A stretch of 64,000 nt of DNA from Methylorubrum suomiense. Its GTDB lineage: Bacteria > Pseudomonadota > Alphaproteobacteria > Rhizobiales > Beijerinckiaceae. Shown here in pieces: positions 26,951 to 36,569 of the stretch (the first letter of the stretch is position 1; each line of letters opens with the position of its first letter). The position numbers were made by a program, and so were the translations under genes. The notes below the pieces were generated by a model. That model was not told the DNA's origin, did not search any database, and saw nothing but the letters and a program-made list of their open reading frames with translations. Where the stretch lies: NCBI RefSeq assembly GCF_022179765.1, contig NZ_BPRE01000004.1:186001-250000 (forward strand), given 5' to 3'.

Positions 26951-28584
26951 GCGCGTTCCGGCTCGGCTGCGGCGAGGGGAGGGGGCGCGGCGTGAAGGGG
27001 CGCTGGCCTTTCCGAGCTGCGGACCGCAGCAGAAGGACGTGGTGCCTCCCGGCTGCGCTCGGCCCGCGACGGAGCTTGATAGCGCGCGACCTTGCGGACC
27101 GCGACCGCGAACAGGCAGGCCATCGCCAGCAGCGCGCCGTCGAACCACAGGAACAGAGCCTCGCCCGCGCCGAGCCGGCGCAGCGGATGCGTCTCGACCG
27201 TGGCGATATCCGCCAGCACGACGGCGAGACAGAGGCCGGCGACCAGCCCCAGCATCTCGCTCCAGGCCCGGCGATGCGGACGGGCGAGCGGGATCAGGGC
27301 TGCCGCGATCCAGGCGGCGAAGAAGGCGCGGATCTCCCAGTCCGAGCGGCCGGCGAGGTCGGGCGGCAGCAGCCGGTTGGCGAGGAAGTAGGTCGCCACC
27401 GCAGCGGGCAGGCCGGCGACGCTGGCGATGTTGAGCGCCTGAACCAGGCGCAGCCCGAAGAACGGGCGCTCGTTCGCCTTGGGGAGCCGCGCGAGCGTCC
27501 AAAGCACGAGACCGGTCGCGACCATGGCGCTGCCCATCACGCCGCAGAGGAAGAACAGCAGGCGCAACGTCGGGCCGGCGAAATGGGCCTCATGCAGGCC
27601 CACCATCGTCGAAAAGGTTTTAGCGGCGGGTTTCAGGCCACCATTGACGACCTCCAGAACCGCGCCGGTCACCCCGTCGAAGGCGATCTGGGGATGTTCG
27701 TGGGAGAGTCCGTGCGGCTCCTCGAAAGCCGCGATGACGGTGGCATGGGCATCGCCGTGATGAGCGATCGACACGCGGCCCAGCCGCTCCGGAAAGGTCG
27801 CGAGCGCCCGCTCGACCATCGGGCCAATCGGGGCCGGGGGGGCGGGACGGTTCGCAACCGGGCGTGACTTGGTCACGAAGCCGGCCTCGGAGAAGTAGGC
27901 TTGGCTGTCGCCCCGATACGCCGTCGTCACACCCCACGGCATGTACATCATCGAGAGCGTAACGATGCCGGTATAAGTGATCATCAGGTGGTACGGGAGG
28001 GCGAGGACGCCGGTGACGTTGTGGGCGTCGAGGAAGCTGCGACGCGGTGCCTTGTCCCGGCGGAAGGTGAAGAAGTCCGAGAAGATGCGCTTATGGGTGA
28101 TGATACCGGAGATCAGTGCCACCAGCATGATCATCGCGCAGATCCCGACGATCCAGCGCCCCCAGATCGGCGGCAGGTGCAACTCGAAGTGGAAGCGATA
28201 CAAGAAGTCGCCTGCCATGGTCTTGCGTAAGGCCATCTCGGCGCCGGTCCTCGCGTCGAGGATGACGTGGCCGGGCGGCGCGCCGGGCCGGATCCGCCAG
28301 AACAGGTCGAGCACCGGCTCGTCGCCGTGAGGCAGGCCAATGAACCAGGTTCGGGCCTCGGACGCGTGCTTCTCCAGATAGGCGACGGCGCGCTCGGCCG
28401 CGGCCGGCAACTCAGCGTGCGTGAGTGGGGAGACCTTGGTCAGTTCGGGCCGCATCCAGCGTGAGATGTCGGCGCGGTAGTAGCTGGCGGTGCCGGTGAC
28501 GAAGACGGCGAACAATACCCAGCCGACCACGAGCCCGGCCCAGGTGTGCAGCCACGCCATCGACTGGCGGAAGCTTCCCTTCAC
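26947..28584 (-). CDS. PepSY-domain inner-membrane protein (putative ferric-siderophore reductase)
   Basis: About 545 residues with the PepSY-associated TM layout: [24 protein letters not shown] (helix 1), a periplasmic PepSY domain, [17 protein letters not shown] and [38 protein letters not shown], then four further C-terminal helices. Conserved histidines in the helices suggest haem binding, as in FoxB-like ferrisiderophore reductases. The start is a GTG overlapping the DUF3649 stop (GTGA). All three genes of this operon are coupled by overlaps. Confidence 0.85.
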   Translation of the reverse strand: MKGSFRQSMAWLHTWAGLVVGWVLFAVFVTGTASYYRADISRWMRPELTKVSPLTHAELPAAAERAVAYLEKHASEARTWFIGLPHGDEPVLDLFWRIRPGAPPGHVILDARTGAEMALRKTMAGDFLYRFHFELHLPPIWGRWIVGICAMIMLVALISGIITHKRIFSDFFTFRRDKAPRRSFLDAHNVTGVLALPYHLMITYTGIVTLSMMYMPWGVTTAYRGDSQAYFSEAGFVTKSRPVANRPAPPAPIGPMVERALATFPERLGRVSIAHHGDAHATVIAAFEEPHGLSHEHPQIAFDGVTGAVLEVVNGGLKPAAKTFSTMVGLHEAHFAGPTLRLLFFLCGVMGSAMVATGLVLWTLARLPKANERPFFGLRLVQALNIASVAGLPAAVATYFLANRLLPPDLAGRSDWEIRAFFAAWIAAALIPLARPHRRAWSEMLGLVAGLCLAVVLADIATVETHPLRRLGAGEALFLWFDGALLAMACLFAVAVRKVARYQAPSRAERSREAPRPSAAVRSSERPAPLHAAPPPLAAAEPERA

Positions 28585-28907
28585 GGCGCGCCTCCGACGA
28601 AGAGACCGGGACCTGCGGCAAGCCACAGGCCTAAGCCCATGACGAGGATCGCACCGAAGAGGATGCCGGCGGCCCGCGGCACGGAGTGCAGGGCAAAGAC
28701 GAGTACGACGACGCCGGCGAGGATCGCGAAGCTGAGAAGCGTCGCCGTCGTCACCGCTTCGGAACGTTCCAATGGAAGCGTGACCGACAGGAGCGCCGTG
28801 GCAAGAGCGGCGACGGCGTAGCCGCCCCCGGTCGCCAACACGATCCGCGCGAAGATCCCGGCTCTTTCCACTAGACCCGTACCGGCGCTCCCTTTGCTCG
28901 TACTCAT
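28581..28907 (-). CDS. DUF3649 family membrane protein
   Basis: About 108 residues with three hydrophobic helices: FARIVLATGGGYAVAALATAL, AVTTATLLSFAILAGVVVLVFA and AAGILFGAILVMGLGLWLAA. DUF3649 proteins head PepSY/DUF3325 iron-uptake operons. I took the ATG at 28907 (AGGGA 8 bases upstream); a TTG at 28913 is the alternative. A TonB receptor, commonly adjacent, is absent here. Confidence 0.8.
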   Translation of the reverse strand: MSTSKGSAGTGLVERAGIFARIVLATGGGYAVAALATALLSVTLPLERSEAVTTATLLSFAILAGVVVLVFALHSVPRAAGILFGAILVMGLGLWLAAGPGLFVGGAP

Positions 28908-29693
28908 GCTCAAAATCCCTGTGAGCGATACTGTGGCATTGCTTCTGACGTGTGGGGCAGGCCGCGTTTGAACTCTGAGAATCTTAGATAAGCTATCGTT
29001 CAGTGTTCATTGCAAATTTTTAGAGCACCCATGTGTTCAAAGAAGTATTTCAGGCAGGCGCGAGATATTTGAAGCCGTCGCAAATCACTGAGGCGCGCAG
29101 CACACATGCAGAGACGTTGAGCATATGAGCTGCGTTACCCAAGCTGACGCGAGAGCGTGAAGGCCGGCGACGACCTTGAAGCACGTTGCAGGCTATGGAG
29201 CTCTAACGGGATCGAGGCACTTAGCATCGATCGCGAGCAATCTCATGGTCGGAAATGTTTCCCTCATCAGCGCGCGAGCTGCTCGCACTTATGATGCTGG
29301 ATATGGTAAAAGTCTAGATCATTCTAGAGCCTGTACTATAGAATTGCTATAATTTGAATGTGTAAGTTGCAATAGCATTTGCCCCTATTCAGGCGAGCCG
29401 GCCGCCACGAGAGCGATGTCGGTGATGCCATGCCGGCCGACTAATCGTGGTCATTTTTCGGGCGTAAGGCTGCTGGCTTTGCAGACTGAATGCGTCGCCA
29501 ATTGCACTGGGTAAGACTACCTGAGCCTGCTACCGGAATCCATGCGATGAAACCGTCAAGCTTTGAATCACCGGAAGTTTCGGCGATTTTCAACGCTGCC
29601 GCCGGGTCAACAAAATTGTGCAGAATCCGCGTTGAAGCTCACGTCTGCGAACGACACGCGTGCTAAAACGGTAACTACCTACGGAGTCTCCTT
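28908..29693. other. Long intergenic region with an orphan palindrome
   Basis: About 790 bases with no supported gene. It is visibly less GC-rich than its flanks around 29280-29400. It contains the symmetric element TCTAGATCATTCTAGA (29313-29328) followed about 20 bases on by a TATAAT-like hexamer. The left end must carry the promoter of the minus-strand DUF3649 operon, and the right end that of the psiF-like gene. Confidence 0.5.
29313..29328. promoter_or_regulatory. Orphan palindrome TCTAGA-N4-TCTAGA
   Basis: TCTAGATCATTCTAGA is a pair of self-complementary hexamers 4 bases apart. It faintly resembles the Irr-type iron box (TTTAGAA-N3-TTCTAAA) of Rhizobiales, and the divergent operon is iron-related, but it lies about 400 bases from that operon and 365 bases from psiF. 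Confidence 0.3.
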
Positions 29694-30017
29694 ATGCGCG
29701 CTTCGGTTCTGACGATCTCGGTCTTGGTTGCCCTCGCCGTGCCAGCTGCGGCACAGGCGCCAGCGCCATCCGCAGCGCAGGCAGCGCAGCGCGAGCGCAT
29801 GACGTCCTGCAATGCGGATGCGGGAACGCGGAAGCTCGCCGGCGATGCCCGCAAGAGCTTCATGTCCGATTGCTTGGCCGGCAAGGCGACCGCATCGCCC
29901 GACAAGGAACTCACGCCGCAACAGGCGAAGATGAAGAGCTGTAATGCGGATGCGTCCGCAAAAAGCTTGAAGGGCGCCGACCGCAAGACCTTCATGAGCA
30001 CCTGTCTGAAGGGTTGA
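29694..30017 (+). CDS. PsiF-repeat periplasmic protein
   Basis: A 107-residue protein with a signal peptide (MRASVLTISVLVALAVPAAA) and two PsiF repeats: RMTSCNADAGTRKLAGDARKSFMSDCLAG and KMKSCNADASAKSLKGADRKTFMSTCLKG. Each repeat holds a conserved pair of cysteines likely to form a disulfide. PsiF is phosphate-starvation inducible in E. coli, but its function is unknown. GGAG lies upstream of the ATG. Confidence 0.88.
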   Translation: MRASVLTISVLVALAVPAAAQAPAPSAAQAAQRERMTSCNADAGTRKLAGDARKSFMSDCLAGKATASPDKELTPQQAKMKSCNADASAKSLKGADRKTFMSTCLKG

Positions 30018-30480
30018 GCAAGGTTCATCATCTGCGTCAGCCGCGTACGGAATGGTCCGACAGGTTGTTCGCGACCCCGTACCGGCCTCGTCGCGGTGGC
30101 ACGGACTGAGGCGACATTCCATGCGCAACTCAGCCGGCATGTCACATTCCGGCTCCGCCGATCGGGAGACCTAGTTCGGCGCAGGGCCGTACAATCACGT
30201 CGCGATCGGCGCGTCGGTCTCAAGGGCGTTTGCACGCTCCGCTGCCGATCGGTCACCGCATAAAACCGCCGGTGAACCCCAGTCAGAACGGCGACAGCCT
30301 AACCTGGATGGCCCTCGCTCGACTAACCACCTCGAGTTGAGTTTTACCTGGCTCGGCTCGATCGCGGCAACGGCTCTCCGAATCCATCCGTTTGCCGTAT
30401 CGAATTCATATTGAGGCCATCGGGAACCGTCTGCCCTCGCCAATAATTTCTGGGCCGCAGAAAAAATAGGCGGGGGACGC
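30018..30480. other. Intergenic region, nothing recognised
   Basis: About 460 bases after psiF. Several short open frames exist on the minus strand, but none has a family motif or convincing ribosome-binding site. No repeats stand out. Confidence 0.4.
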
Positions 30481-30651
30481 ATGCAGGCGGTTGAGACGGT
30501 GCTCGACAATCCCGAGAAGATTGAGCAGCCGAAAGACAAACTGTCTATTTTAGGACTGGGGTTGATCGGCCTCGGCCTGATCGCAACCGCAGCTTGGATC
30601 GGCTTCCTCGGTTGGGCAGCTTTTTATATACTACAATATTTGATACTGTAG
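30481..30651 (+). CDS. 56-residue single-span membrane protein
   Basis: An ATG at 30481 after GGCGGGGGACGC opens a 56-codon frame. The protein has a charged N-terminus (MQAVETVLDNPEKIEQPKDK) then a long hydrophobic stretch ILGLGLIGLGLIATAAWIGF and a second short one WAAFYILQYLIL, ending at TAG. Small proteins of this shape are common in Methylobacterium. It stands alone. The strong Shine-Dalgarno sequence and clean topology are the support. Confidence 0.5.
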   Translation: MQAVETVLDNPEKIEQPKDKLSILGLGLIGLGLIATAAWIGFLGWAAFYILQYLIL

Positions 30652-31479
30652 CTCAGTCAAAAGTCGTCAATATCAGGCGCCCACTGCACGAGTTCAAGAA
30701 AGACGGCTGCACAAGCAAGATAAAGCGTACCAAACAGCACGGGCGTGACCTCCTGTCGAATCAGCCGAGGTCGTCGCCGCGGTTGCCCGCTTCTGTACCG
30801 CAAAACCAGTTGCGCGCAATTGCTTTGGCGCCTTCTGAACTGTGGAGTATGGAATCTTTCTTCTTGCCGAATGCCCTCGCGGCATCAGGTTGCATTCGAT
30901 CGGCAATGCCACCAAAAAGCAGGATGACGTCATCAGCTTTTGTCGTTGATTGCGATGCGGTTGCGAAGTTCACGTGACGCGGCAAACGCGTTTCGCTTCC
31001 ACAAACTCACATTCGCAGAGGAGTTGGAGGGGGTACAACGCCCAACCTCTTAACTCTGTCGAGGATGACCTAAGCCGATTGTCTGGCCTTATTACCGGTC
31101 CGCGCTCAGCCAGTCGTTCTGTCCCGATCTCCGCGGCGGGGCATCATGAGCATGTGTCGAGCCGGAATCGGAAAATCCTGCGGCGCCTCGCCCGCTCGAA
31201 TCACCCAAGATCGCCATGCTGCCACAGGGCAGTCAGGGGCGGTCTCATTGGTAACAGTCAAATCCTCAGTCTGAGGCCTCACACGCGGACCGCCATGGCG
31301 GTTTGCGGTGCCGGAATAAAAAATGTGCGCGGGAGCAGCGACCCTACGAGGGTCACAGCTGCTCAGCCTGGCACGGGAGATGAACGACGATTGTGCCGTG
31401 GACCACTTGCATACACAGCAGCGGTCTAAGGCATTGCTTTGGGTCAAGTACCCAAAAAATTTTTTTTATGAATGAAGAG
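30652..31479. other. Intergenic region, nothing recognised
   Basis: About 830 bases before tRNA-Glu. Only unsupported short frames are present in both directions. The last 30 bases include AAAAAATTTTTTTT (31454-31467), which on the minus strand is the likely tRNA-Glu terminator tract. Confidence 0.4.
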
Positions 31480-31555
31480 TGGCGCGCCCTACGGGAATCG
31501 AACCCGTGTTTTCGCCGTGAAAGGGCGACGTCCTGGACCGCTAGACGAAGGGCGC
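31480..31555 (-). tRNA. tRNA-Glu (TTC)
   Basis: A 76-base cloverleaf on the minus strand: acceptor GCGCCCT with AGGGCGC, anticodon loop CCTTTCACGG with anticodon TTC, T-arm GGGTTCGATTCCC, encoded CCA (31480-31482). An A/T run follows downstream on the same strand. Confidence 0.97.
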
Positions 31556-31817
31556 TGGCGCTGGGCCAGCGGCTCTATAATCGGCTTGGACGGCGTCGGC
31601 AACGGGCGAGTTGCGATCTTTGTGCATCGACAGAGAAAAACTGGCGGCGTTCCCTGTCCGATGGTTGATCGGAGCGCCCTCCACGTCGTCCTTCCGCATC
31701 GCCGCTCTGCTGCGTCCGATGGGATGAATGGGTGCATCCGCTCTTGCGCCGAAAGGGAGACGGCGCGCAGATGCCGCATGAGCCTGCGTCCAGCGGGCTG
31801 ATGGGCAGGGAGGAACG

Positions 31818-32756
31818 ATGCGGATTCTCGTCGTGGGGGCCGGGGCGACCGGCGGTTATTTCGGAGCGCGGCTCGCCGAGATCGGGCGGGACGTGACCTT
31901 CCTGGTGCGCCCAGCCCGTGCCGAGAAATTGGCCGACGCGGGTCTGCGCGTGTCGAGTCCGGTGGGCGACGTGCACATCGCCGAGCCACAGACCGTGACT
32001 GCCGAAACCCTCGACAAGAGCGGGCCGTTCGACCTCGTGATCCTGTCCGCCAAGGCCTACGATCTCGATGGGGCTGTTGCGGACCTGCGCCCGGCCGTTG
32101 GGCCCCAAACGACGGTGCTGCCGATCCTCAACGGATTTCGCCATCTGGACGTGCTCGACGAAGCGTTCGGATCGGAAAGGGTGCTCGGCGGCAGTTGCGC
32201 CATCGTGGCGACGCTCACGCCGACCGGCGAAATCCGCCAGATGAGCGAATTGCACAGCCTGACTTACGGCAAACGTGACGGCACGCGGTCTGAGCGGATC
32301 GCGGCCATCGAGGCGCAGATGGAGGGCGTACGATTCCAGCCGCGTTCCAGTGACAAGGTCTTGCTGGAGATGTGGGAGAAATGGGTGTTCCTCGCGACCC
32401 TTGCCGGATCGACCACCCTCATGCGCGCGACCATCGGCGACGTCGTGGCGGCCCCTGGCGGTCCGACTTTCGTCGAGGGCCTGCTCGATGAATGTCAGAC
32501 AATCGCCCTCGCCAGCGGTTACGGGTCGCGCGAGAAGGTTCTCGCGGGCGCACGGAAGACGTTAACGGCGGAACGCTCGCCGATGACCGCCTCGATGCTG
32601 CGCGACATCGAGGCAGGCGCCCGCATCGAAGCCGATCACATCATCGGCGACCTGATCGCGCGCGGGCAAAAGGCCGGTGTCGAGACGCCGATCCTGGATC
32701 GTGTGTTCACGCATCTCAAGGCTTACGAGAACCGGAGGAACCGCGACGCCGCGTGA
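31818..32756 (+). CDS. 2-dehydropantoate 2-reductase (ketopantoate reductase family)
   Basis: A 312-residue NADPH-dependent reductase: MRILVVGAGATGGYFGARLAE (GxGxxG), VTFLVRPARAEKLADAGL, DLVILSAKAYD, and the catalytic lysine region SSDKVLLEMWEKWVFLATLAG, with ERSPMTASMLRDIEAG in the C-terminal helical domain. It reduces ketopantoate to pantoate for CoA synthesis, although Methylobacterium carries several paralogues, so the exact substrate is uncertain. GGGAGGAACG precedes the ATG. Confidence 0.88.
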   Translation: MRILVVGAGATGGYFGARLAEIGRDVTFLVRPARAEKLADAGLRVSSPVGDVHIAEPQTVTAETLDKSGPFDLVILSAKAYDLDGAVADLRPAVGPQTTVLPILNGFRHLDVLDEAFGSERVLGGSCAIVATLTPTGEIRQMSELHSLTYGKRDGTRSERIAAIEAQMEGVRFQPRSSDKVLLEMWEKWVFLATLAGSTTLMRATIGDVVAAPGGPTFVEGLLDECQTIALASGYGSREKVLAGARKTLTAERSPMTASMLRDIEAGARIEADHIIGDLIARGQKAGVETPILDRVFTHLKAYENRRNRDAA

Positions 32757-32791
32757 TGGGCGGGCACGCTTCCCCCGGTGCGTGACAGCTC

Positions 32792-32962
32792 TCAGTAGCG
32801 GCGCGCTGGCGGTGGCGGCGGGTTGCCGTATTCGAGTTGGGTCTTGGCATCGGCGCGGCGAGCCGGGGGCGGCGTCGGATCCAGGGCGGCCGGCGCCTTC
32901 GTGCAGGCGGCTGCAGCGAGCGCGAGAATCGTGGCGCCCGCAAGAAGTCTCAGAGTCGGCAT
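32792..32962 (-). CDS. Small putative lipoprotein
   Basis: A 56-residue protein MPTLRLLAGATILALAAAAC with lipobox LAAAAC at residues 15-20, then a short Pro/Arg-rich chain (TKAPAALDPTPPPARRADAK ... QLEYGNPPPPPARRY). GGAGAG lies 9 bases before the ATG. It ends 35 bases after the convergent ketopantoate reductase gene. Function is unknown; the lipobox and ribosome-binding site support a real gene. Confidence 0.6.
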   Translation of the reverse strand: MPTLRLLAGATILALAAAACTKAPAALDPTPPPARRADAKTQLEYGNPPPPPARRY

Positions 32963-33532
32963 TCGATCGTTCTCTCCGTGATGGTTCGGACGGCGCGTTC
33001 GCGACGGCTATTCCTGCGCGGCGGTAGGTCCGTCTAAAACGCCCACAGCTTGGCCGTATCGCGACAAATATCGGGTGAAAGCGTGACTGCAAAGCAGTAT
33101 GATTTGTAAATATTCTAGTTTTATTATAAAAGTAGATAGTTATAAACCAATCATTACGTTGATCGCTTTTCAAGATGAAAATTTTTTGCGTATGTATGTG
33201 GTATATTTTTCAATCTTAGATTTGACGCGCAGTATTCGTTCGACTGAACCACCATCCCATGTGTACGTGTTAAATATTTATAATCGAAACATAGGTAGTT
33301 ATCATACATAGACAATAAGAATCCTGAAAAATATCTATATTTGCCAAAATTATAAAATGTGAACTATATAAAGGTACATATCTTTTGGTACCTTGTAGAC
33401 AGATGATGCCGTCTCGCCGCTCTGCGGCGCAGTCGAAAGCTTAAGCACGCATAGGAAAGGCTTTCTGTCATTCTGAATGGGTGAACTGCACGGCAAAAGG
33501 TCGTTGGGTCGGAGTCGGACACCTCGCCAGGC
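32963..33532. other. AT-rich intergenic island
   Basis: About 570 bases without a supported gene. From about 33090 to 33400 the sequence becomes strikingly AT-rich (runs such as TTTTATTATAAAAG and AATTTTTTGCG) in a GC-rich genome. A 70-codon plus-strand frame (33099-33311) exists but has no family features or ribosome-binding site. It may be transferred DNA, a nucleoid-protein target, or a region with strong promoters. Confidence 0.5.
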
Positions 33533-34972
33533 GTGGCAGAGCTTCCAATTCGCGCGAACGGTTGGGTGGCCGAGCCTGAGGGGCATGCGAGGTTGGGCTT
33601 GCGTCGGAAGGCCGAGAACCGGCAATGCGGAGCACCAACGAACTGTTGGACCCTCACTGAAGCGCCTCGGGAGCCGATCCTGACCCCCTCCGCCCGCATC
33701 TCCGCCGCCATTGAGATCCTGGACGATATCTTTGCGCGCCGCCGTCCCGCCGCCGATGCGCTGAAGGATTGGGGCCTCGCCCACCGCTTCGCCGGCTCGG
33801 GTGATCGGGCCGCAATCGCCAGCTTCGTCTATGACGGCCTGCGGCGGCGCGCCTCGGCGGCCTACCTCATGGGGACCGAGACCGGGCGCGCCGTCATCAT
33901 CGGCATGCTTCGCTTGCAGCGGGGATTGGCCGAACCCACCATCGCCGGTCTGTTCGACGGTGGCCGCTTCGCGCCCGCGCCTCTCACCGATGATGAGCGG
34001 AAGCGGTTGATCGAGGGTAACCTGACCGAGGCCCCGCCGGAGATCGCCGGGGACGCACCGGCCTTCGTGCTGCCCTCGCTCGCCGCAGCCTTCGGCGATG
34101 ATCTGATGGAGGAACTGCGGGCCCTCGGACGCCGGGCGCCGTTGGACATCCGCATCAACACCCTCAAGCAGAGCCGCGAGGAAGCCGCGGCGGCTCTGAA
34201 TGACCTCGGGGCGGAGCCGACCCCGCTCTCGCCGCTCGGCCTGCGGATCCCGATCGGCGAGGACGGTCGCGGCCCCGCCCTGCATGTCGATCCACTGTTT
34301 CTGGAAGGCGGTTTCGAGATTCAGGATGAAGGCTCCCAGCTTGCCAGCCTCCTTGCGTCGGCACGGGCCGGCGAAACCGTGGTCGATCTCTGCGCGGGCG
34401 GCGGCGGCAAGTCGCTGGCCCTGGCCAGCCTCACCGGGAATGGCGTGCGCCTGATCGCGACGGATGCCGATCCGCGCCGTCTCGCTCCGATCCACGAGCG
34501 CCTTCGGCGCTCCGGGGCTGAGGTTGAGGTTCGTACCCCGCGTACGGGGAAGGCGCGGGCCGATGTGCTGGCCGATCTCGACGGGACGGTCGACCGGGTA
34601 CTGATCGATGCACCCTGCACCGGCACCGGCACGTGGCGGCGCAATCCTGATGCCAAGTGGCGCCTGCGGCCCGGCAGCCTCGCGAACCGCACGGGGGAAC
34701 AGGCCGAGGTCCTCGACCGGGCCGCGCGTCTGGTGCGGCCGGGCGGCACCATCGTCTACGTCACATGCTCGGTCCTGCCCGAGGAGAACGACGCGGCGGT
34801 CGACGGGCTTCTCACGCGCAGCGGCGGCGCGATCGCTTCGGTCGCCACCGATCTGACTGCCGTACCAGGGCTCTCGGACAAGGTGCGCCGAACCCAGCGC
34901 GGCGTGCAGATGAGCCCGGCGCTGACAGGCACCGACGGGTTCTATGTCGCGACGATGACACGCATTTTGTGA
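33533..34972 (+). CDS. rsmB: 16S rRNA (cytosine-C5)-methyltransferase, RsmB/NOP2 family
   Basis: An RsmB-like protein with an N-terminal NusB-like helical region (SARISAAIEILDDIFARRRPAADALKDWGLAHRFAGSGDRAAIAS) and a C-terminal Rossmann domain: VVDLCAGGGGKSLALA, DAPCTGTGTWRRNPDAKWR and VTCSVLPEENDAAVDGLL, with the two cysteines of m5C enzymes. It would methylate C967 of 16S rRNA or a close target. Coordinates give the longest frame (GTG 33533). The conserved protein begins near 33680, where a CTG has GGGAG 7 bases upstream, so the true start may be there. Confidence 0.88.
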   Translation: MAELPIRANGWVAEPEGHARLGLRRKAENRQCGAPTNCWTLTEAPREPILTPSARISAAIEILDDIFARRRPAADALKDWGLAHRFAGSGDRAAIASFVYDGLRRRASAAYLMGTETGRAVIIGMLRLQRGLAEPTIAGLFDGGRFAPAPLTDDERKRLIEGNLTEAPPEIAGDAPAFVLPSLAAAFGDDLMEELRALGRRAPLDIRINTLKQSREEAAAALNDLGAEPTPLSPLGLRIPIGEDGRGPALHVDPLFLEGGFEIQDEGSQLASLLASARAGETVVDLCAGGGGKSLALASLTGNGVRLIATDADPRRLAPIHERLRRSGAEVEVRTPRTGKARADVLADLDGTVDRVLIDAPCTGTGTWRRNPDAKWRLRPGSLANRTGEQAEVLDRAARLVRPGGTIVYVTCSVLPEENDAAVDGLLTRSGGAIASVATDLTAVPGLSDKVRRTQRGVQMSPALTGTDGFYVATMTRIL

Positions 34973-35087
34973 TCATCGGCGAGGGATCGGTGCGGCTCTT
35001 GCCTCGTTGACGGCCAGACCCGCGCCGATTTGGAAAATTCCCCCGGCCGGCGCGCGAATGGAATCGTGTGATGACGAGGCCTCATCC

Positions 35088-36116
35088 ATGACGCTGCACC
35101 GGCGCGCTCTTCTTGCGGGCACGGCGGCGGCCCTGACCGGCGAGCGGGCGCTCGCGCAAGCGCCCCTCACGGCGCCGTTCCAGGCGCGACCACCCGTGCG
35201 TGCCTCCGACGACATCGTGCAGCCGCTGCCGCGATCGGCGCCGGGTTCCGATCTCGAGGTCATCGATCTCTGGCCCGAACGGCCGCCGGGCGGTGGAGGG
35301 CCTTACCGGTCCGAGTATCGCTTCGACGAGACGTTGACCGGCGTCGTCACCGGTGTGGTGCGGCCCTGTCTCCTCGTGATCCGCCCGACGCGCCCGAACG
35401 GGGCCGCGGTCGTCGTGGCGGCGGGCGGCGGCTATCGGCGCATCGATATCGGCAACGAAGGCTTGCCGGTCGGCCATTGGCTGGCCAAGGGCGGCATCAC
35501 CGCCTTCGTCCTGATCTACCGGTTGCCCGTGGAGAATTGGCGCGACGGTGCCGATGCCCCCCGCCAGGATGCGCAGCGCGCCATGCGGCTTGTTCGCTGG
35601 CGGGCGGAGGAATTCGGCCTCGACCCCGATCGGATCGGGGTGCTGGGCTTCTCGGCCGGCGGCCATCTGGCGGGCACGACGGCGGCCGATGCCGAGCAGG
35701 ATCTCTACGACGATCTCGACGAGGCCGACAGCCTCAGCGCGCGGCCGAGTTTTGCCGGATTGATCTATCCGATCATCACCATGCGGGCGCCGTATGACCG
35801 CACGATCTCCAGCCGGAAGGTTCTGGTCGGCGACGATCCGCCGGAGGCACGGCGACGGGCCTATTCCGTCGAAGTCCAAGTGAATGTCCGCACGCCGCCG
35901 GTCTTCATGGTGCAGGCCTCCGATGACCGGATCGCGATCACCGACCATCCCCTCCTGATGCATGCTGCCTTGCGGGCGGCCGGCGTGCCGGTGGAGATGC
36001 ACCTGTTCGAGCGCGGCGGCCACGGCTTCGGCCTCGGCGTACCGGGGAGCCCGGTCTCGGCATGGCCTTCGCTGTTCATGGCCTGGATGCGGGGCCACGG
36101 GTTGCTCAAGTCCTGA
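35088..36116 (+). CDS. Tat-exported alpha/beta hydrolase (acetyl-xylan-esterase/BD-FAE-like)
   Basis: About 342 residues. The ATG at 35088 starts MTLHRRALLAGTAAALTGER, a twin-arginine-type signal, and is preferred over a GTG/TTG-type extension to 35007. The hydrolase core shows VVVAAGGGYRRIDIG (oxyanion HGGG-like), GVLGFSAGGHLAG with nucleophile serine, VFMVQASDDRIAI and the late RGGHGFGLG histidine. The family deacetylates carbohydrates or short esters in the periplasm. It lies between rsmB and guaA and has no evident partner. Confidence 0.83.
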   Translation: MTLHRRALLAGTAAALTGERALAQAPLTAPFQARPPVRASDDIVQPLPRSAPGSDLEVIDLWPERPPGGGGPYRSEYRFDETLTGVVTGVVRPCLLVIRPTRPNGAAVVVAAGGGYRRIDIGNEGLPVGHWLAKGGITAFVLIYRLPVENWRDGADAPRQDAQRAMRLVRWRAEEFGLDPDRIGVLGFSAGGHLAGTTAADAEQDLYDDLDEADSLSARPSFAGLIYPIITMRAPYDRTISSRKVLVGDDPPEARRRAYSVEVQVNVRTPPVFMVQASDDRIAITDHPLLMHAALRAAGVPVEMHLFERGGHGFGLGVPGSPVSAWPSLFMAWMRGHGLLKS

Positions 36117-36569
36117 CGGGCAACCCCATTTCAAGGGCCGCCCGCTTTCGTCTCTAGCTCGGCTCTGAAGCAGCGGCGCTTGCGGACAACGACCGTGCGA
36201 CCGAATGCCCGCGCCGCTCGGTGATGACGGTGTCGCAGCGCGGGCCGCGGATCACCGTGCGGCGCACGACTCGCAGTGGCTTGAATAGCCCATCCGAAGA
36301 TGGAGCCGCGCCAACGACAGCACCTGAAAGGGGAGGGCAGAAGCTCGCGCGAGGGCGCCGAGGCCCGTGATCGTAACGGCGATTCCAGGGGAGAAACTCT
36401 GCGAGTTAAATCAATCTCCAGCCCGTCACGAGGGGTGGCGGTGTCGACCGTCGAGCGCGAACGTGAAGTTCAGGCAACGCGTTGAGCGATCAATGCGCGT
36501 GGAGCGCAACAGGGTCTGCGTTGCGCCGTCGAGACGTGTCGTCTAACCGGGGCGCAAAGGGCCGTGAGC
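36117..36569. other. Intergenic region upstream of guaA
   Basis: About 450 bases with no supported gene. On the minus strand around 36160-36290 there is a frame reading VVRRTVIRGPRCDTVITERRG that resembles tails of small exported Arg/Thr-rich proteins, but it has no start or signal peptide, so it may be a decayed remnant. The right half must carry the guaA promoter and leader. Confidence 0.4.

Noticed and set aside
33099..33311. 70-codon frame in the AT-rich island
   Set aside because: Long frames arise less easily in AT-rich DNA, which made it worth a look, but there is no ribosome-binding site and no similarity to anything known.
36160..36290. Minus-strand frame resembling the tail of a small exported protein
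   Set aside because: No start codon, signal peptide or ribosome-binding site in frame; at most a decayed remnant.
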